The notes beneath the pieces were generated by a model. The model had not been told where the DNA came from. It ran no database searches and saw only the letters and a program-made list of their open reading frames with translations. This document shows, one piece after another, positions 12,247 through 23,262 of a stretch of DNA of 45,318 nucleotides (positions are counted from its first letter, which is position 1; each line of letters begins with the position of its first letter). The position numbers and the translations under genes are program-made. This DNA comes from Gnetum montanum (lineage: Eukaryota; Streptophyta; Gnetopsida; Gnetales; Gnetaceae), in assembly GCA_015680685.1 (NCBI GenBank), contig MNCI01002809.1:68232-113549 (forward strand), in the 5' to 3' direction.

Positions 12247-12469
12247 TGTTGTTTTTCTTATTTTCTTAGGTATATTGTGAACATACGCGTGTAGCTGAAT
12301 GAAAAATGAGATTCCAAAATGTAGAACAAAATGTAAGGTGAATATTTGTAAAAATGAATGAATTGAAATTGCAACTTGTGACATGTAAATGAAAATTTGA
12401 CATAATGTAACGAGAGTTTGTAAACTTGCAACATACTGAGCTCTAGATAAAAGCCATTTCGGGCCATGC

Positions 12470-12712
12470 ACATCAGTTTAGAGTCATGGTGAACCGTTGC
12501 ATTTGTGTTGAAAAAAAGAAAGAGGGATTACTAGTTTTAGGCCATAGTGGACCGAAAGCGATAACAATTTTAGGAAACTTAAAAGGAACTGGCCATTTTT
12601 GACTATGACTATTTTAACATCATTGCAGACGTTCATTGGTAGTTTAACGTCATATTGAACAGTTGGTAGTTTAACATCATTCTAGACGCTTGATAGTTTA
12701 CCCTAGTTATTG
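12470..12712. repeat. Minisatellite remnant, border of the protease segment
   Basis: Units of the same family as 2541-2900: CAGTTTAGAGTCATGGTGAA (about 12474), AGTTTTAGGCCATAGTGGAC (about 12534), AGTTTAACGTCATATTGAAC (about 12642), AGTTTAACATCATTCTAGAC (about 12669). Together with 6399-6660 this family borders both sides of the antisense block. Confidence 0.7.
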
Positions 12713-12714
12713 AG

Positions 12715-13452
12715 TTATTTTTTTATTCTTTGTAGTTTGACATGAGGGGTGGGGCATGTAAGTATAATCTTATACTCCGCTTTCCCTTCACTGGAGATGT
12801 CAAAAGGTAGCTCTAACCAAGAGATGTTAGCAGGAATGGCTCCTATGTCTATGACGTCTAGTGCTTCCTTAGTTCTAGTAGGGTCATGGGCTAACGGTTG
12901 ATTTGTGTCTTGAAGTGCGCTCATGGTTTCTTGTTTAGGTTCAAAGAACTCAACCTCTGACCCTTGATCCATTCCCAAGTGCAAGGAAGTGAGTGATGCT
13001 ATCATGTCCTCGTGTATGATGATTTCACTACCCTCATAAGGAAGGTGGATTTCTTGATGGATTGGTGAGGATACGGCTCTAAGTTGAGCTAACCAAGGTC
13101 ATCCTAGAATCATATTGAACCCTGGCATTTCATCAACCACTACAAATTCAATCGATATGGGGAATTGATCCCTTGCTACAAAATGCAAGGTAACCATGCC
13201 TTTTACCACAACATAGGAACCACTGAAGGATTTTAAAAAGGAAGTTGTTGTGGGTCGTATTTGCTCTGTAAGATTTGGTTTTTTGATGATAGGAAAGGAT
13301 CTTACGTTTGTTGTTGCACTATCATTGACATGCATCCTACGTATCTTGAAGTGGTTGAATTGTATTGTTATGAACATAGGGGTTGTAGTGACTTCTATTT
13401 TCTCATCTCACTTAATATCATTGGCATGAAATTCTAGGGATGTGGGCCTTGA
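12715..13452 (-). pseudogene. Element A protease, degraded
   Basis: Frame 13377-13099 contains NDSATTNVRSFPI where an aspartic protease active site (D-S/T-G type) and the following LNVLP-like stretch are expected; the Gly is replaced. It ends with VVVDEMPGFNMILG, the usual C-terminal Ile-Leu-Gly strand, followed after a stop by PWL and then AVSSPIHQEIHLPYEG, which is the AVPS-LHQ segment seen after the protease in Tat elements. The frame 13005-12715 continues the linker and ends at the minisatellite border, so the coding part stops where the proposed intron-like block begins. Confidence 0.8.
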
Positions 13453-14360
13453 TTCTTAAGGTTGTGGGGACAGTATTGCATAAATGGATGGCTCATCTAC
13501 GAGAAGGTCCTCACTAACAAGAATTGAAGTCAACATATGCACGAGAGCTTCTTGATGTACCAGTGAGGTCATTACTAGATCATACAGGCTTAAGGAGATG
13601 TTCTTTTGTTTTAAAGCCTGTGTGACTTGGGTCAATGCACTTGCTAGATCCTTGCCACTTGGGACACTTTTGTCTGTGGAGACTTGGTCCATTTGACCTA
13701 ACATTCGTATCTCTTATGGAGGGATTCTTCTATTAGTAATTGGGAATGTTGAACTTGGGACACTGAGAGTGCTGATATCCTTGTCTCAATGACTTGTACT
13801 AGGCTCACTGGTGGATGGAATCATAGGAACAACATTTAGCTGTATGGGCTTCAGTGGTCCCAATTCGCACCCATGATGTTCTTTCTCTAGGTGCTCTCTT
13901 GTCAGCCTGTCAGCAAGGCACTCTTGCAAGGGTCATGGGGGAACTGTATGGGGTTGCATGTCAAGATGCTTTGGCACCCAAATCACAAAGGAAGTGGATC
14001 GGGTTTCCGATGGTGTGGTTGCTGCTCCGATAGAAGAAGGTATGTGAAAGACGAATGGTTTTTGTGGTGCAGAGAATGTGCGTATGAAAAAAGGGATTTA
14101 GGGAGGTGTTGAGGTGGATGAAGTTTTAGAAGGCCTACGAATTACAAAAGGTTTTCAAGGGATGTCTTGTTCATTGTCCACATGACATATGGTGAGTCCT
14201 TAGTATTGAGAGGATCCTTGTAGACCCCCATGGGTTGGTTTTGGGGCTTTACTGGGTTTGCCTTGTCAAATACTATTTCACCCTTGTCAATCATGCATTG
14301 TATATCTTGTTTTAAGGTGAAGCAGTAGGTAGTTCTATGCCCACACTATTGGTGATATTT
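13453..14360 (-). pseudogene. Element A gag-protease linker
   Basis: Short open pieces (13704-13456 is the longest) separated by stops. Near 14240-14340 the minus strand reads CGHRTTYCFTLKQDIQCMID, matching the H-T-x-C-x-x-L-K segment that follows gag in many plant Ty3/gypsy polyproteins. No further domain recognised. Confidence 0.55.
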
Positions 14361-15494
14361 TCAAAACTTTCCCAACCTAAAGCCTCTTGGAACGAGGGGC
14401 TCATCAGCTGTTGCTAAAGTTATATTTTTAGCCAACTCACAGAATCGATCATGTTTTTGGGACACTATAGGAGACATCTGTTTGTTTTTTATTAACCCAA
14501 CCCTTAGAAGTTGATCTAACAATTGTGAAGGCTTCATAGGTAAGGGTGTATATTGGGTAGGATCTTTTCGTCCAAATGTACGACTGTGACCAATGTTTCT
14601 GGTTTTAGTTGAGGAAGATTCAAGTGTAGGCATAGGTGTTGTTCTTTCATGGCTGGTTGAAACAACGGGTTGTTTTCATTTCTATCCTGAATTATTTGGT
14701 TGGACTATCTCTGCCACCACTACTACCATCGTTTTGAATTTATCCTTATCCTTCCTCGTATGTTGGCTCCTAAAAGCTAAGTAAGCTAGGTTGTTACTTA
14801 TTTGTACCACCTCTTCTATGTTCTTAATTTGTGCAAATGCTTGACTCAAAGTATGTCCACTCAAATAATAAAGTTTTGATTTAATGAAGTCATTCATGGC
14901 AGCTTTAAGCATGGTAAGCAAGTATGTTTTAGGGATGGACTCGTGAAGTTCATTTAGGGCTGCACTCCACCTTTGGATAAATTTTTGTATTGGCTCTAAC
15001 GATGCCTATTTAATTTGAATCAGGCTATCTAGTGTGGCTTCAAGTTTTAAATTATATTTGAAATGGGTAACGAACTGATGTAACAAATCCTCTAGAGAGG
15101 ATATGGAGTTATGGGGTAAAGCTCAGTACCAGTCTAAGGCTTTTCCTATCAATGACATAGCAAATACACATAGAATCACATGAGGCTAGGCCTAAAGTAA
15201 TATACATTCTAGTAGAAATGTTACCAAATGGGCGTTTGGATCTCCCTCTCCATTATATTTACTTAGTTGAGGTAATGAGATTCCCTTTGGTAAGGTTAAC
15301 GGTGGAACTAAAGGGTTGATTGGGTCATCTTGGTAGAAGTCTAGCACCTTGACTTTCTTAGTGTTTGTAGCTTTAAGGAACTTTACCTCCTCAATTAATG
15401 AATGCATCATTTTCTTTGTGTATGCCCACTCTTGGATGGTAGGTGAACCGGCTGGTTGAGTAGATTCTGATTGGTAGTAGTTTGATTGTTGCAT
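14361..15494 (-). pseudogene. Element A gag (retrotransposon gag domain), broken
   Basis: From Met 15494 the frame gives LPQLSKYNGEGDPNAHLVTF, then GKALDWY, then PIQKFIQRWSAALNE and a helical AFAQIKNIEEVVQ. This is the order in the retrotransposon gag (capsid-like) domain: a K-Y-x-G-x-G-D-P start and an A-x-x-W-Y/F core. Stops interrupt it near 15160, 15110 and 15010. The downstream piece 14633-14361 covers the gag C-terminal side. Gag would form the virus-like particle packaging the element RNA. Confidence 0.85.
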
Positions 15495-16836
15495 TATCTG
15501 TGGAAAGGGAGACTATTCGATTATTAGTTGTTGTGGTGGAGTAACATTTAGAGATGGGATTGTAGGGTGTGATACGTTGTAGTTAGTAGGTTGGTGTTGC
15601 TGAACAGGTGGTGAAACCCACTGCCTAACCATAGGTTGTAAGGTGACACCTTGAATGTGTTAGGCTGAAGTAATCAGAGGTACTCCATGGGTTTGTACTT
15701 GTGGTATGTAGTGGATGGACATGGAAGTTGGTATAACTCATGGCATCCCAATTACTTGAGGTTGGAAGATTGACCCTACATTAGCTTGAGGGGGGAAGGG
15801 GGTAATGCAATGACTGGAGGTATGATGGAGATGGACGTATCAGATTGAATGTTGGGCATAGAGAAGGTGAAAATGGAAGTGGGTACTTCTTGTAGAGAAA
15901 TCGATGCTTGAGTATTTGCAGATAAAGGAGGAAGTATGGTTTCTTTCAGGAAAGGTTAGAATAATGGATTTGTATGGGCATGAGGACTGACGGTATGGTA
16001 TGAATCCCCATGCTCAGATTGGGCTGCAAAGTCATCTTCCTCATCTCCGCTCTGAGGCTTTATTGGAGGTGGCTATAAGGTTTGATTCCTCACCATGAGA
16101 AGCTGAGATATGAGTCGATGATGGGGCTCAGAAAGGGGGATCATGTTAAATACTGAGGGAGTGAACTCACAACCTTGTAAATGAGCTCATAGTTTTGCTT
16201 TGCTTCTCTTTCTATGCAATCGATAGGAAAGTTGGCTTGAATCTTCACACAAATGAAGTTATATTATTATGGTATGAGGATTGTGTAAGTAGGGTTCTTG
16301 CCCTGTAGCCTAAGTGACTGGTGAGTTGAACCTTGAGGGTTTATGGCTTCAATGGTAATTATGGGTTCTATCGTAGTCACAGGGTTTGAGGTCCTAGCCC
16401 CAAAGTCAGAGATCTGTCGTGTTGCTATGTTGATCTGGGAAGATTCCATAGTGGTGTAAGTAAATTGGGCTTGACAAGCTAGTGTGAGTAAGTTGGCTTG
16501 ACAAGCTGGGCGTGTACTAGGCAAGATGCAGGTTGCAAGTACAAAGAAGAGCTTGCTATGATCAGTTGATGGTGGTGATGGGAACGTTACTTGGTAGGCT
16601 ACCTATGAAGTGGCTTGTTTAAGCAGCGTGTGTACGTTGTTTGGGTTCTGATGATGCAGTTGTAGAGTTTGAAGTGCTGGGCATAACGTAAGAGTTTTGC
16701 AAGGTTGTACGCCCAATAGATTTAGCATGAGTAGACTAGGGTGGGCTTGAGCAAAATCAACTTGAGTTCGGCACCTAGTCTGGGCAGCGTTTAAAAGGTA
16801 GCATGATCAATGTTTTAATGATATAGTAAACAAGTC
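15495..16836 (-). other. Element A leader and gag N-terminal region
   Basis: Between PBS and recognisable gag there is a Pro/Ser/Thr-rich, stop-containing stretch. The frame 16524-16267 is open and contains MESSQINIATRQ, a possible old gag start, but homology is not recognised. Two CTTGACAAGC motifs at 16468 and 16496 are the motif otherwise seen in the LTR. Some Ogre elements have an extra ORF before gag; nothing here is clear enough to call that. Confidence 0.4.
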
Positions 16837-16856
16837 GGCCCTCCTTCTAGCACTAA
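16837..16856 (-). other. Candidate primer-binding site of element A
   Basis: Five bases inside the 5' LTR end (minus strand ...GTCAGCACA) the minus strand reads TTAGTGCTAGAAGGAGGGCC. The position suits a tRNA primer-binding site and the TGGTGC-like start would pair with a tRNA CCA tail after one change (TTAG for TTGG). Which tRNA is not determined here; it is not the tRNA-Asp-like site of the other elements in the window. Confidence 0.5.
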
Positions 16857-16861
16857 TTTAC

Positions 16862-18609
16862 TGTGCTGACCGAAATTGTCGATGTGAGGCTGGAAGGGAA
16901 AAAAAACACCAAAAGATTATCGGAGAGACATAACTGACCCTACCTTCATGTGAAGGCAAGTTGGAAAAAGAAGAAACGAAGGCAAAGTGCCTTGGATGGT
17001 TTACATGCAAATCAACCAAGGACTTCCCTGAGCATAAGCTATGGCTTGCGCTAGGGTTATTGTAACTAGTGACGTATGAAATGTAAACAAAGTGTATACA
17101 GGAGCGTAAAATAGATAAAAAATAGTGCAAAAAATGTAATGGAAGGTAATAATGAACTATATTATATTTCTTAACAAGGATGTGCACCGATCAAAGCATA
17201 GTTGTGTATGTGGATGGCAAGTTAAGCACTAAGCCCCAGAGTGATGTGCTTATAGGTGCTTGGATGCTAGGAGTCACATGCGCCCAAGTGTCCAAAGTTG
17301 TTGGCCAATACTCCCAAAGCCATCAACCTCCAAAATTGTCAATCATGTTTATGTAAATGGATGAGGTATTTATAAGGTTTGGCTAGGCTTGTGTGCAGAA
17401 TTCATGGATGAGATCAACGACTAAGAGATGAGAGGAAAACAGATCATGTGATAGGTGTTTGATGGACAACTGCATGTGAATTGGACATGTGTAGGTAGGC
17501 TACATTCTTGATCGAATGCACTATATTTTACATCGTGTATTGGTTTACACAAGCTAGCTTACGTCCATAGATGTAGATACAATTTGGAGCGTAAGGGCTT
17601 GACAAGCTTACAAATGGTGAGAATTTACAATAAAAATGATAGTGTACAACAAGAGAAATTGACTCCGATTTGCTTGGAACTTCTCGATCCATGGATTGAT
17701 TACTACAGGGTGCTGATGTGAGTGGTTTTGTGTCTGTTTGAGGCATTTCTATTTTACAAAAGCTTCCAGTGTGAGTTTATTTTATCTTGGTGTGTCCTTA
17801 GTGTGTGTTTAGCATGCTCTTTCCTGAGCGTGATCAGTACTCATGTTGCCAGCGTGAGCTCAGCATGACTTGAGCATGACCTAGGCATGAGTAAGATGAA
17901 AATGATACATTTCACAATAATTTTTGATCTTTGAAGCCTATTCTTTGAGCACAACAATTTCTTGACTGTGGTTGACCCTAAGAGTGATTTGCATATTGAA
18001 AACTAAGCTTGGGTGTGCTTTGATTTGAGCCACTTTTGGTAGCTCACGCTGGCAGCGTGAGCTGAGCATGACCTTAGCGTGAGTAACAAAATCTTTGTAA
18101 TTTTGGACCTAAAGTCTGGAATTCTGGAGGCTGGGACTTAAAGTAGTCATCAATGGATCTTGAGGATGACTTGCACTTTCGAAGCCAGACCATTTTGACT
18201 CAGTTTTGAGGTTGTTGGAGTTACTCACGCTGGATTCTTGCTACTAGCATGAGCTGAACATGACCCGAGTGTGCCTAAGAAAATTTGTACAATTTGGCCC
18301 AAAATCTAAACTCTCAAATGCTGAAACTTGAAGTGGACAATAGTGGCCCTATGAAGATGACTTACACCCTCAGATTGGACCATCTTTAACTTAATCTTAA
18401 AGTCGCTGGAGTTGCTCACACTGAGGGTAAGCCTGGCTCGACAAGCCCAGCGTGAGTAATCCTAGCTTGACAAGCCCAGCGTGAGCAAGCCTAGCTTGAC
18501 AAGCCCGGTATGAGTTCCATGCCTTAGTCAAATTTTTGCCTACCAAAAACTCAAAAGGCTCTAAGTTGTCCTCGTTTCAAAGTGCTAGGCCAAAATTAGT
18601 GGGGTTTCA
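16862..18609 (-). mobile_element. Element A 5' LTR (right copy, complete, 1748 bp)
   Basis: The minus strand starts TGAAACCCC (18609) and ends GGTCAGCACA (16862), the usual TG...CA. Its first 1.15 kb is repeated directly at 227-1361. A TATA-like box, CCTTATAAATA on the minus strand at 17367-17377, divides a U3 of about 1.23 kb from R/U5. The U3 is dense in GCGTGAG and CTTGACAAGC motifs. Confidence 0.8.
17367..17377 (-). promoter_or_regulatory. TATA box of element A LTR
   Basis: CCTTATAAATA on the minus strand, within the LTR, followed by R/U5 sequence. Prediction from motif and position only. Confidence 0.55.
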
Positions 18610-19130
18610 AGTTATATCCACTATATCCATCCAAAAAATTGTAATAACGATGCCCTAGGATGGTGTCTAAGACTTGGTCGACAAATGGCAATGAAAAGTG
18701 ATCTTTGAATGTTTCCATACTTAGTAGTCGAAAATCTATGCACACCCTCCATTTTCCTCCCTTTTTAGACACAATAACTAAGGGACTAACCCATTCGCTA
18801 TCAACAATGGGATATATGAACCCAGCCTTGAGAAGCTGTTTGATTTCTTCCTCAACTACTTGCTTTAGCTTAGGATTCAATTGCCTCTGCGGTTTTCTTG
18901 CAGGCTTCATGGAGGGGTTAGTGTAAATTCTATGTTGGCATATCTTAGGATCTATTCTAGTTAATTCAGGATATGGCCAAGTGAAGGCTTTTGACCATTT
19001 ATTTATTAGCTTCAGTAGTTCTTCTTTCTATTGAGGAGTAAGCTTAGCATTGATAATTACTGATTTTTCGTTTTTAAGGAACGTGTATTCCATATTGGTG
19101 GAAAATGGTTTCAGCTTGAGGGGCTCATGC
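18610..19130 (-). pseudogene. Element B' reverse transcriptase, N-terminal part cut by element A
   Basis: The frame (18910 to 18610) gives LNPKLKQVVEEEIKQLLKAG, then DSEWVSPLVIVSKKGGKWRVCIDF and FLDGYSGYN, standard Ty3/gypsy RT motifs up to the palm. The match to element B (24968-24700) stops abruptly at 18610, where the element A LTR begins; the rest of RT is expected left of element A, outside the window. Upstream (18930-19130) the FTWPYPELTRIDPKICQH segment before RT is recognisable with stops. Confidence 0.9.
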
Positions 19131-19545
19131 TTAAATTTCCCAGGGATTTCCAACTTTTCCTAGTTGATATTTTCAAGATTAAGACTTGGAAGTTGGCAGT
19201 GGACTTGCTTTAATGCATCTATGCTTTCGATGTAGGCGCAAGTCAAACCCTCACTTGGTTCTATGCATATGAGTGATCTGCTTTCTTGATTAGCTATCAA
19301 CCACTGGGTGTCTTCCTATCATGTGGCTACTACATACAGGCATCTTTGTATGTTAATCACTTGTGCACACTAATTGCATGCAGGAAATCTTAAGCTTTTC
19401 ACAAACCATGACCTCTACATGCAATTACACCCTATGTCACTGTATGCGATGCATGGAACTTTCTTCTTCTCGATCTTTCCAAATCTATTTTCCTTTGATA
19501 TTTTTAGGGAAAGATCATGGATTCCTAGGTGTGTGTTGATGGTGC
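19131..19545 (-). pseudogene. Element B' protease-RT linker
   Basis: Aligns with element B at 25200-25630, including a CAYIESIDALKQVHCQLPSL segment. Several stops. No separate domain. Confidence 0.6.
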
Positions 19546-19880
19546 TTAGTCATGCTCATCCCATTATGATTGGGAAGTCCTCCTTACCATTGTTTACCTG
19601 AATCACTAGGAAGTCAGCTAGGTATGACCACCCACAAACACTGGTAACAATGTCTTCCACCAGTTCCAATGGGACAGTGATGGACTGGTTGGCCAACTCT
19701 AGACGGATGTTGCTCTTTTTTAATGGAGGTAGGTTCCAGGCCTTGTACATTTATTGAGAAATCAAGTTGACACCAGAACCTAAATCCAAAAGAGGCTTGC
19801 ATGGCACATTTCCCACAATTTGTAAGTATATCAGAGGACTCCTAGGATCAAATAATTTCTTGGAAAGGTGTCTAGCTTTG
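19546..19880 (-). pseudogene. Element B' aspartic protease
   Basis: Near 19763-19790 the minus strand reads LLDLGSGVNLIS, an Athila-type active site (D-L-G-[AS]). It is followed by IRLELANQSITVPLELVEDI and, at 19556-19600, VIQVNNGKEDFPIIMG, the closing Ile-x-Gly strand. A stop and a one-base shift separate the two parts. It would have cut the gag-pol polyprotein. Confidence 0.85.
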
Positions 19881-22388
19881 ATCTAATTGGTGATAGCACG
19901 TGTTAGCATGACCGTATGCATTGAGTGTAGTGATTGGGTTGAAGGGGGATCCAAAGTTTTGATTGATACTAAGGCGTCTAAGGAATTAGCCACTTGTGAT
20001 TGCAAGGGCTTGGTTGGACTATTGGTTCTAAAGAAAGGTCTTTTATTCATGTGGTTTTTGGAACCAACAGTAGGTTGAGAGTTAACAGACCTTGTGGCAT
20101 TACATTGTTGCAGCTAGGTAGGGATTTCACCTTGCATCACAAGAGCAGGTGGTAGTGGAGCTATTGGTGGAAGAGATGCAACTAGATGAGAAGGATGATA
20201 TGCTTACAGAATATCACCTCTAGAAGAGGGAGTTCCATAATACTCGTAGGCTTAGTAGTAAGGTTGATGAGTGACATGACCAGTAGAGTCACATGGGAAG
20301 ATTGGCTACTACACATAATATCCATACAGGTCAGGTTGCCTTGGTGGTGGCATTCTCCATGATTGTGGGTGCTACCACTATTGATATTACTCAATCGGTT
20401 GTGGTGGAGTTCCACTAGGATAATATGTTAAGGGTTGGTGGAACTTCCTTGGGTTACCTTGAGGATAAGGTAACCTTTGGGGTGTTTGCCTTTTGTTTAA
20501 TTATGGGCTAAGTGCATACATCTCAAACTCCTGCAGATGTGAGCTACAGGGCAACATCCCATAGGATGGTCCTATTGACATATCTCACATCCACTATCAT
20601 TGTCTGTTTCTAAATCCACAACCTTTTCAATGATGGCAAATTTGCCCTTACCCTTGCTATGTGCATGTTCAACCTTTTTCTTTTTTCTTTTCTCACTACC
20701 TTGTGTTCTAGACTCCTCTACTATTTTAAGAACAGTTTGAAATCTATTGTCTAGGGAATCCCACATTTGGTCTACCTTTACTGAAAATTTTGATGTCATC
20801 TTTTGGATAGGAAAATTTTTCCTATTCACCATCTCTTCAAGTGGTGACTCTTCTTCATCCTTGTAAAATTTTACTCCCCTCTTTCGAAGGGAAGGATCTC
20901 AGTTATTCTCTTCCACACTTTTTCTCTTCCATAGCTCACCTTCTTCCTTAGCAACTTACTCCAATAGTCTTTGAATTTGATGGGACCTAAGCTTGGATAG
21001 TCTCCCTTGGGCATAAGTCCCAGGGGTTCTTCTCATTTCATGCTTAAGCCCATCCATGAGATGACACAGTTGATCCCTTTGTGAATAACCATGGCCAGGA
21101 CAACAATGTAACGGTGCATAGTATGGGCCCATGGCAGCATCCAAGGGTTCATGTCCTACTTATTTCCAGCCTTGGATTTGCTTTCACAAGTTAGAAACTC
21201 AGGAGTATGTTTGGTAATTGTCATTAAATAGTTCTAACATAGTACTACACCTACGAATGGATTCCTGTTCTAAAGATCAGTACTAGCTTTTCGATCCTTT
21301 AACTAATGTCCGTAGAAACAACCTAAGTTTTTTCCATTCATTCTCTATGTTCTATAAGGCACATGCATCATGGAATTCTTGTAAATGATTATGAGGATCA
21401 ACGTTGCATCTCCCTTCAAATCATGGGATGTTGTTCATATCTAATCTCTTAATCCTACTATCTTTCTGATGCCTTGTTGGAATTCTAACAGCCTTAGTTA
21501 TGTCCAACATACTTCTAGTAGTCAGTAGGGGTTTATCATGATTATCTAATCCATGGTGTCTATGATGCCTACGGTGTTCCCTACTCTCCCTTCTTCTATG
21601 TCATAACTCTCTAGAGTGCCCTCGTCCCCTTTCCTAGTTGTTTCATCTATGACTTCCACTTTGCCTACCTTTATCCCCATGGTCTTTTTCTTTATGATCA
21701 CATTTGAATATTTAAGGAGAGGGTGAAGGAGATGATGAAGGTGAAGAAGAAGGAGAACTGTCACCATGACGGTGTCTACTGCCTTCTCTTCTACGGTTTC
21801 GGCCCTGATCACGATTGCGATCAGAATGTCCATCTTTATCATGAATTTGTGTTCCTTTTTTGGATCCTTTGTGCCCGTGGGTATCAGATCCTGGGTTATG
21901 AATAGTGGAACGAAGGTCCTAATACACAACCCCTTGGCCAAAGTCAAGGGGAGAAACATCATTGTGTGGGCGAATGCTTAAGGTAGGTTCACCACCCTCA
22001 TTTTCGCTTAAGATATGTGGGGCATTTTGGGACCAGTTACCCATCAAAGACTTATGATGTCTCTCCTATTGCAAGTCCCTTTGACCTTGTGCCTTCGTAG
22101 GATGGTATTCTCTTGAGTCATGGTCTTGCACAACATATTCTGCGTGTAAATACGGCATGCCAATTCATGTGAGAGCACAAAGAAGCATGCTTTGGACTGA
22201 ACAATTGAGAGGTAACACTATGTTACCTTCTAAGTCTCACCAATGCAGTTGTTCATCTTGATGGAGGATAAAGGTGAAGTATAGTATATACTCATCGAGA
22301 TGAATATATACCACTCGAACTTGTTGAGAGACTAGCATATCAGCATCATGTGTATTATGCCATCGATTGTTTCTTGTTTTAGACCTAG
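19881..22388 (-). pseudogene. Element B' gag, broken, ending in the assembly gap
   Basis: Reading leftwards from 22388: an N-terminal segment equivalent to the gag start of element B (here its Met codon is changed), an Arg/His/Asp-rich stretch (21960-21550), the gag core at about 21480-20960 with PLDAAMGPYYAPLHCCPGHG, and a zinc-knuckle-like GCEICQ...DHPMGCCP at about 20540-20580. A His/Asn-rich tail (NHGECHHQGN) lies at 20415-20182. Stops and frame changes throughout. It closely parallels 26000-28506 in element B. Confidence 0.8.
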
Positions 22389-23164
22389 NNNNNNNNNNNN
22401 NNNNNNNNNNNNNNNNNNNNNNNNNNNNNNNNNNNNNNNNNNNNNNNNNNNNNNNNNNNNNNNNNNNNNNNNNNNNNNNNNNNNNNNNNNNNNNNNNNNN
22501 NNNNNNNNNNNNNNNNNNNNNNNNNNNNNNNNNNNNNNNNNNNNNNNNNNNNNNNNNNNNNNNNNNNNNNNNNNNNNNNNNNNNNNNNNNNNNNNNNNNN
22601 NNNNNNNNNNNNNNNNNNNNNNNNNNNNNNNNNNNNNNNNNNNNNNNNNNNNNNNNNNNNNNNNNNNNNNNNNNNNNNNNNNNNNNNNNNNNNNNNNNNN
22701 NNNNNNNNNNNNNNNNNNNNNNNNNNNNNNNNNNNNNNNNNNNNNNNNNNNNNNNNNNNNNNNNNNNNNNNNNNNNNNNNNNNNNNNNNNNNNNNNNNNN
22801 NNNNNNNNNNNNNNNNNNNNNNNNNNNNNNNNNNNNNNNNNNNNNNNNNNNNNNNNNNNNNNNNNNNNNNNNNNNNNNNNNNNNNNNNNNNNNNNNNNNN
22901 NNNNNNNNNNNNNNNNNNNNNNNNNNNNNNNNNNNNNNNNNNNNNNNNNNNNNNNNNNNNNNNNNNNNNNNNNNNNNNNNNNNNNNNNNNNNNNNNNNNN
23001 NNNNNNNNNNNNNNNNNNNNNNNNNNNNNNNNNNNNNNNNNNNNNNNNNNNNNNNNNNNNNNNNNNNNNNNNNNNNNNNNNNNNNNNNNNNNNNNNNNNN
23101 NNNNNNNNNNNNNNNNNNNNNNNNNNNNNNNNNNNNNNNNNNNNNNNNNNNNNNNNNNNNNNNN
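22389..23164. other. Assembly gap (776 Ns)
   Basis: Unknown bases. The left edge is the gag start of element B'; the right edge is a short tandem repeat after the integrase zinc finger of element B. A full join of two elements would need the rest of integrase and two LTRs, more than fits here unless the gap length is nominal or sequence is deleted. Confidence 1.
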
Positions 23165-23262
23165 AACCACTCTAATAATTAGAATAATTGCTAAAGTAAC
23201 TGCAAGAGTAACCACTCTAATAATTAGAATAACTACTAGAGTAACCACTAGAGTAACCGCTC
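23165..23262. repeat. Tandem repeat at the gap edge
   Basis: AACCACTCTAATAATTAGAA occurs at 23165 and again at 23210, followed by shorter copies of CTAGAGTAACCACT. The period is about 45 bp, then 15 bp. The repeat probably continues into the Ns and may be why the assembly broke. Long hydrophobic frames through it are an artefact. Confidence 0.75.

Larger units (their letters stand above)
227..18609 (-). mobile_element. Element A: Tat/Ogre-like Ty3/gypsy retrotransposon, nearly complete, decayed
   Basis: Two direct repeats (227-1361 and 16862-18609, the left one cut by another LTR) enclose about 15.5 kb. Read on the minus strand the order is 5' LTR, PBS candidate, gag, protease, a block of about 6 kb with an opposite-strand gene, RT, RNase H, second (archaeal-type) RNase H, integrase, minisatellite, polypurine tract, 3' LTR. 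Two RNase H domains and a long non-coding break between protease and RT are known traits of the Tat lineage; Ogre elements splice that break out as an intron. It lies within the RT of element B' (junction 18609/18610). The 5-bp target duplication cannot be tested because the left LTR is interrupted and leaves the window. Confidence 0.85.

Noticed and set aside
21546-21962. Frame with a basic and hydrophobic composition on the minus strand as a separate protein (also 27649-28023)
   Set aside because: It is an alternate frame of the Arg/His-rich part of gag.
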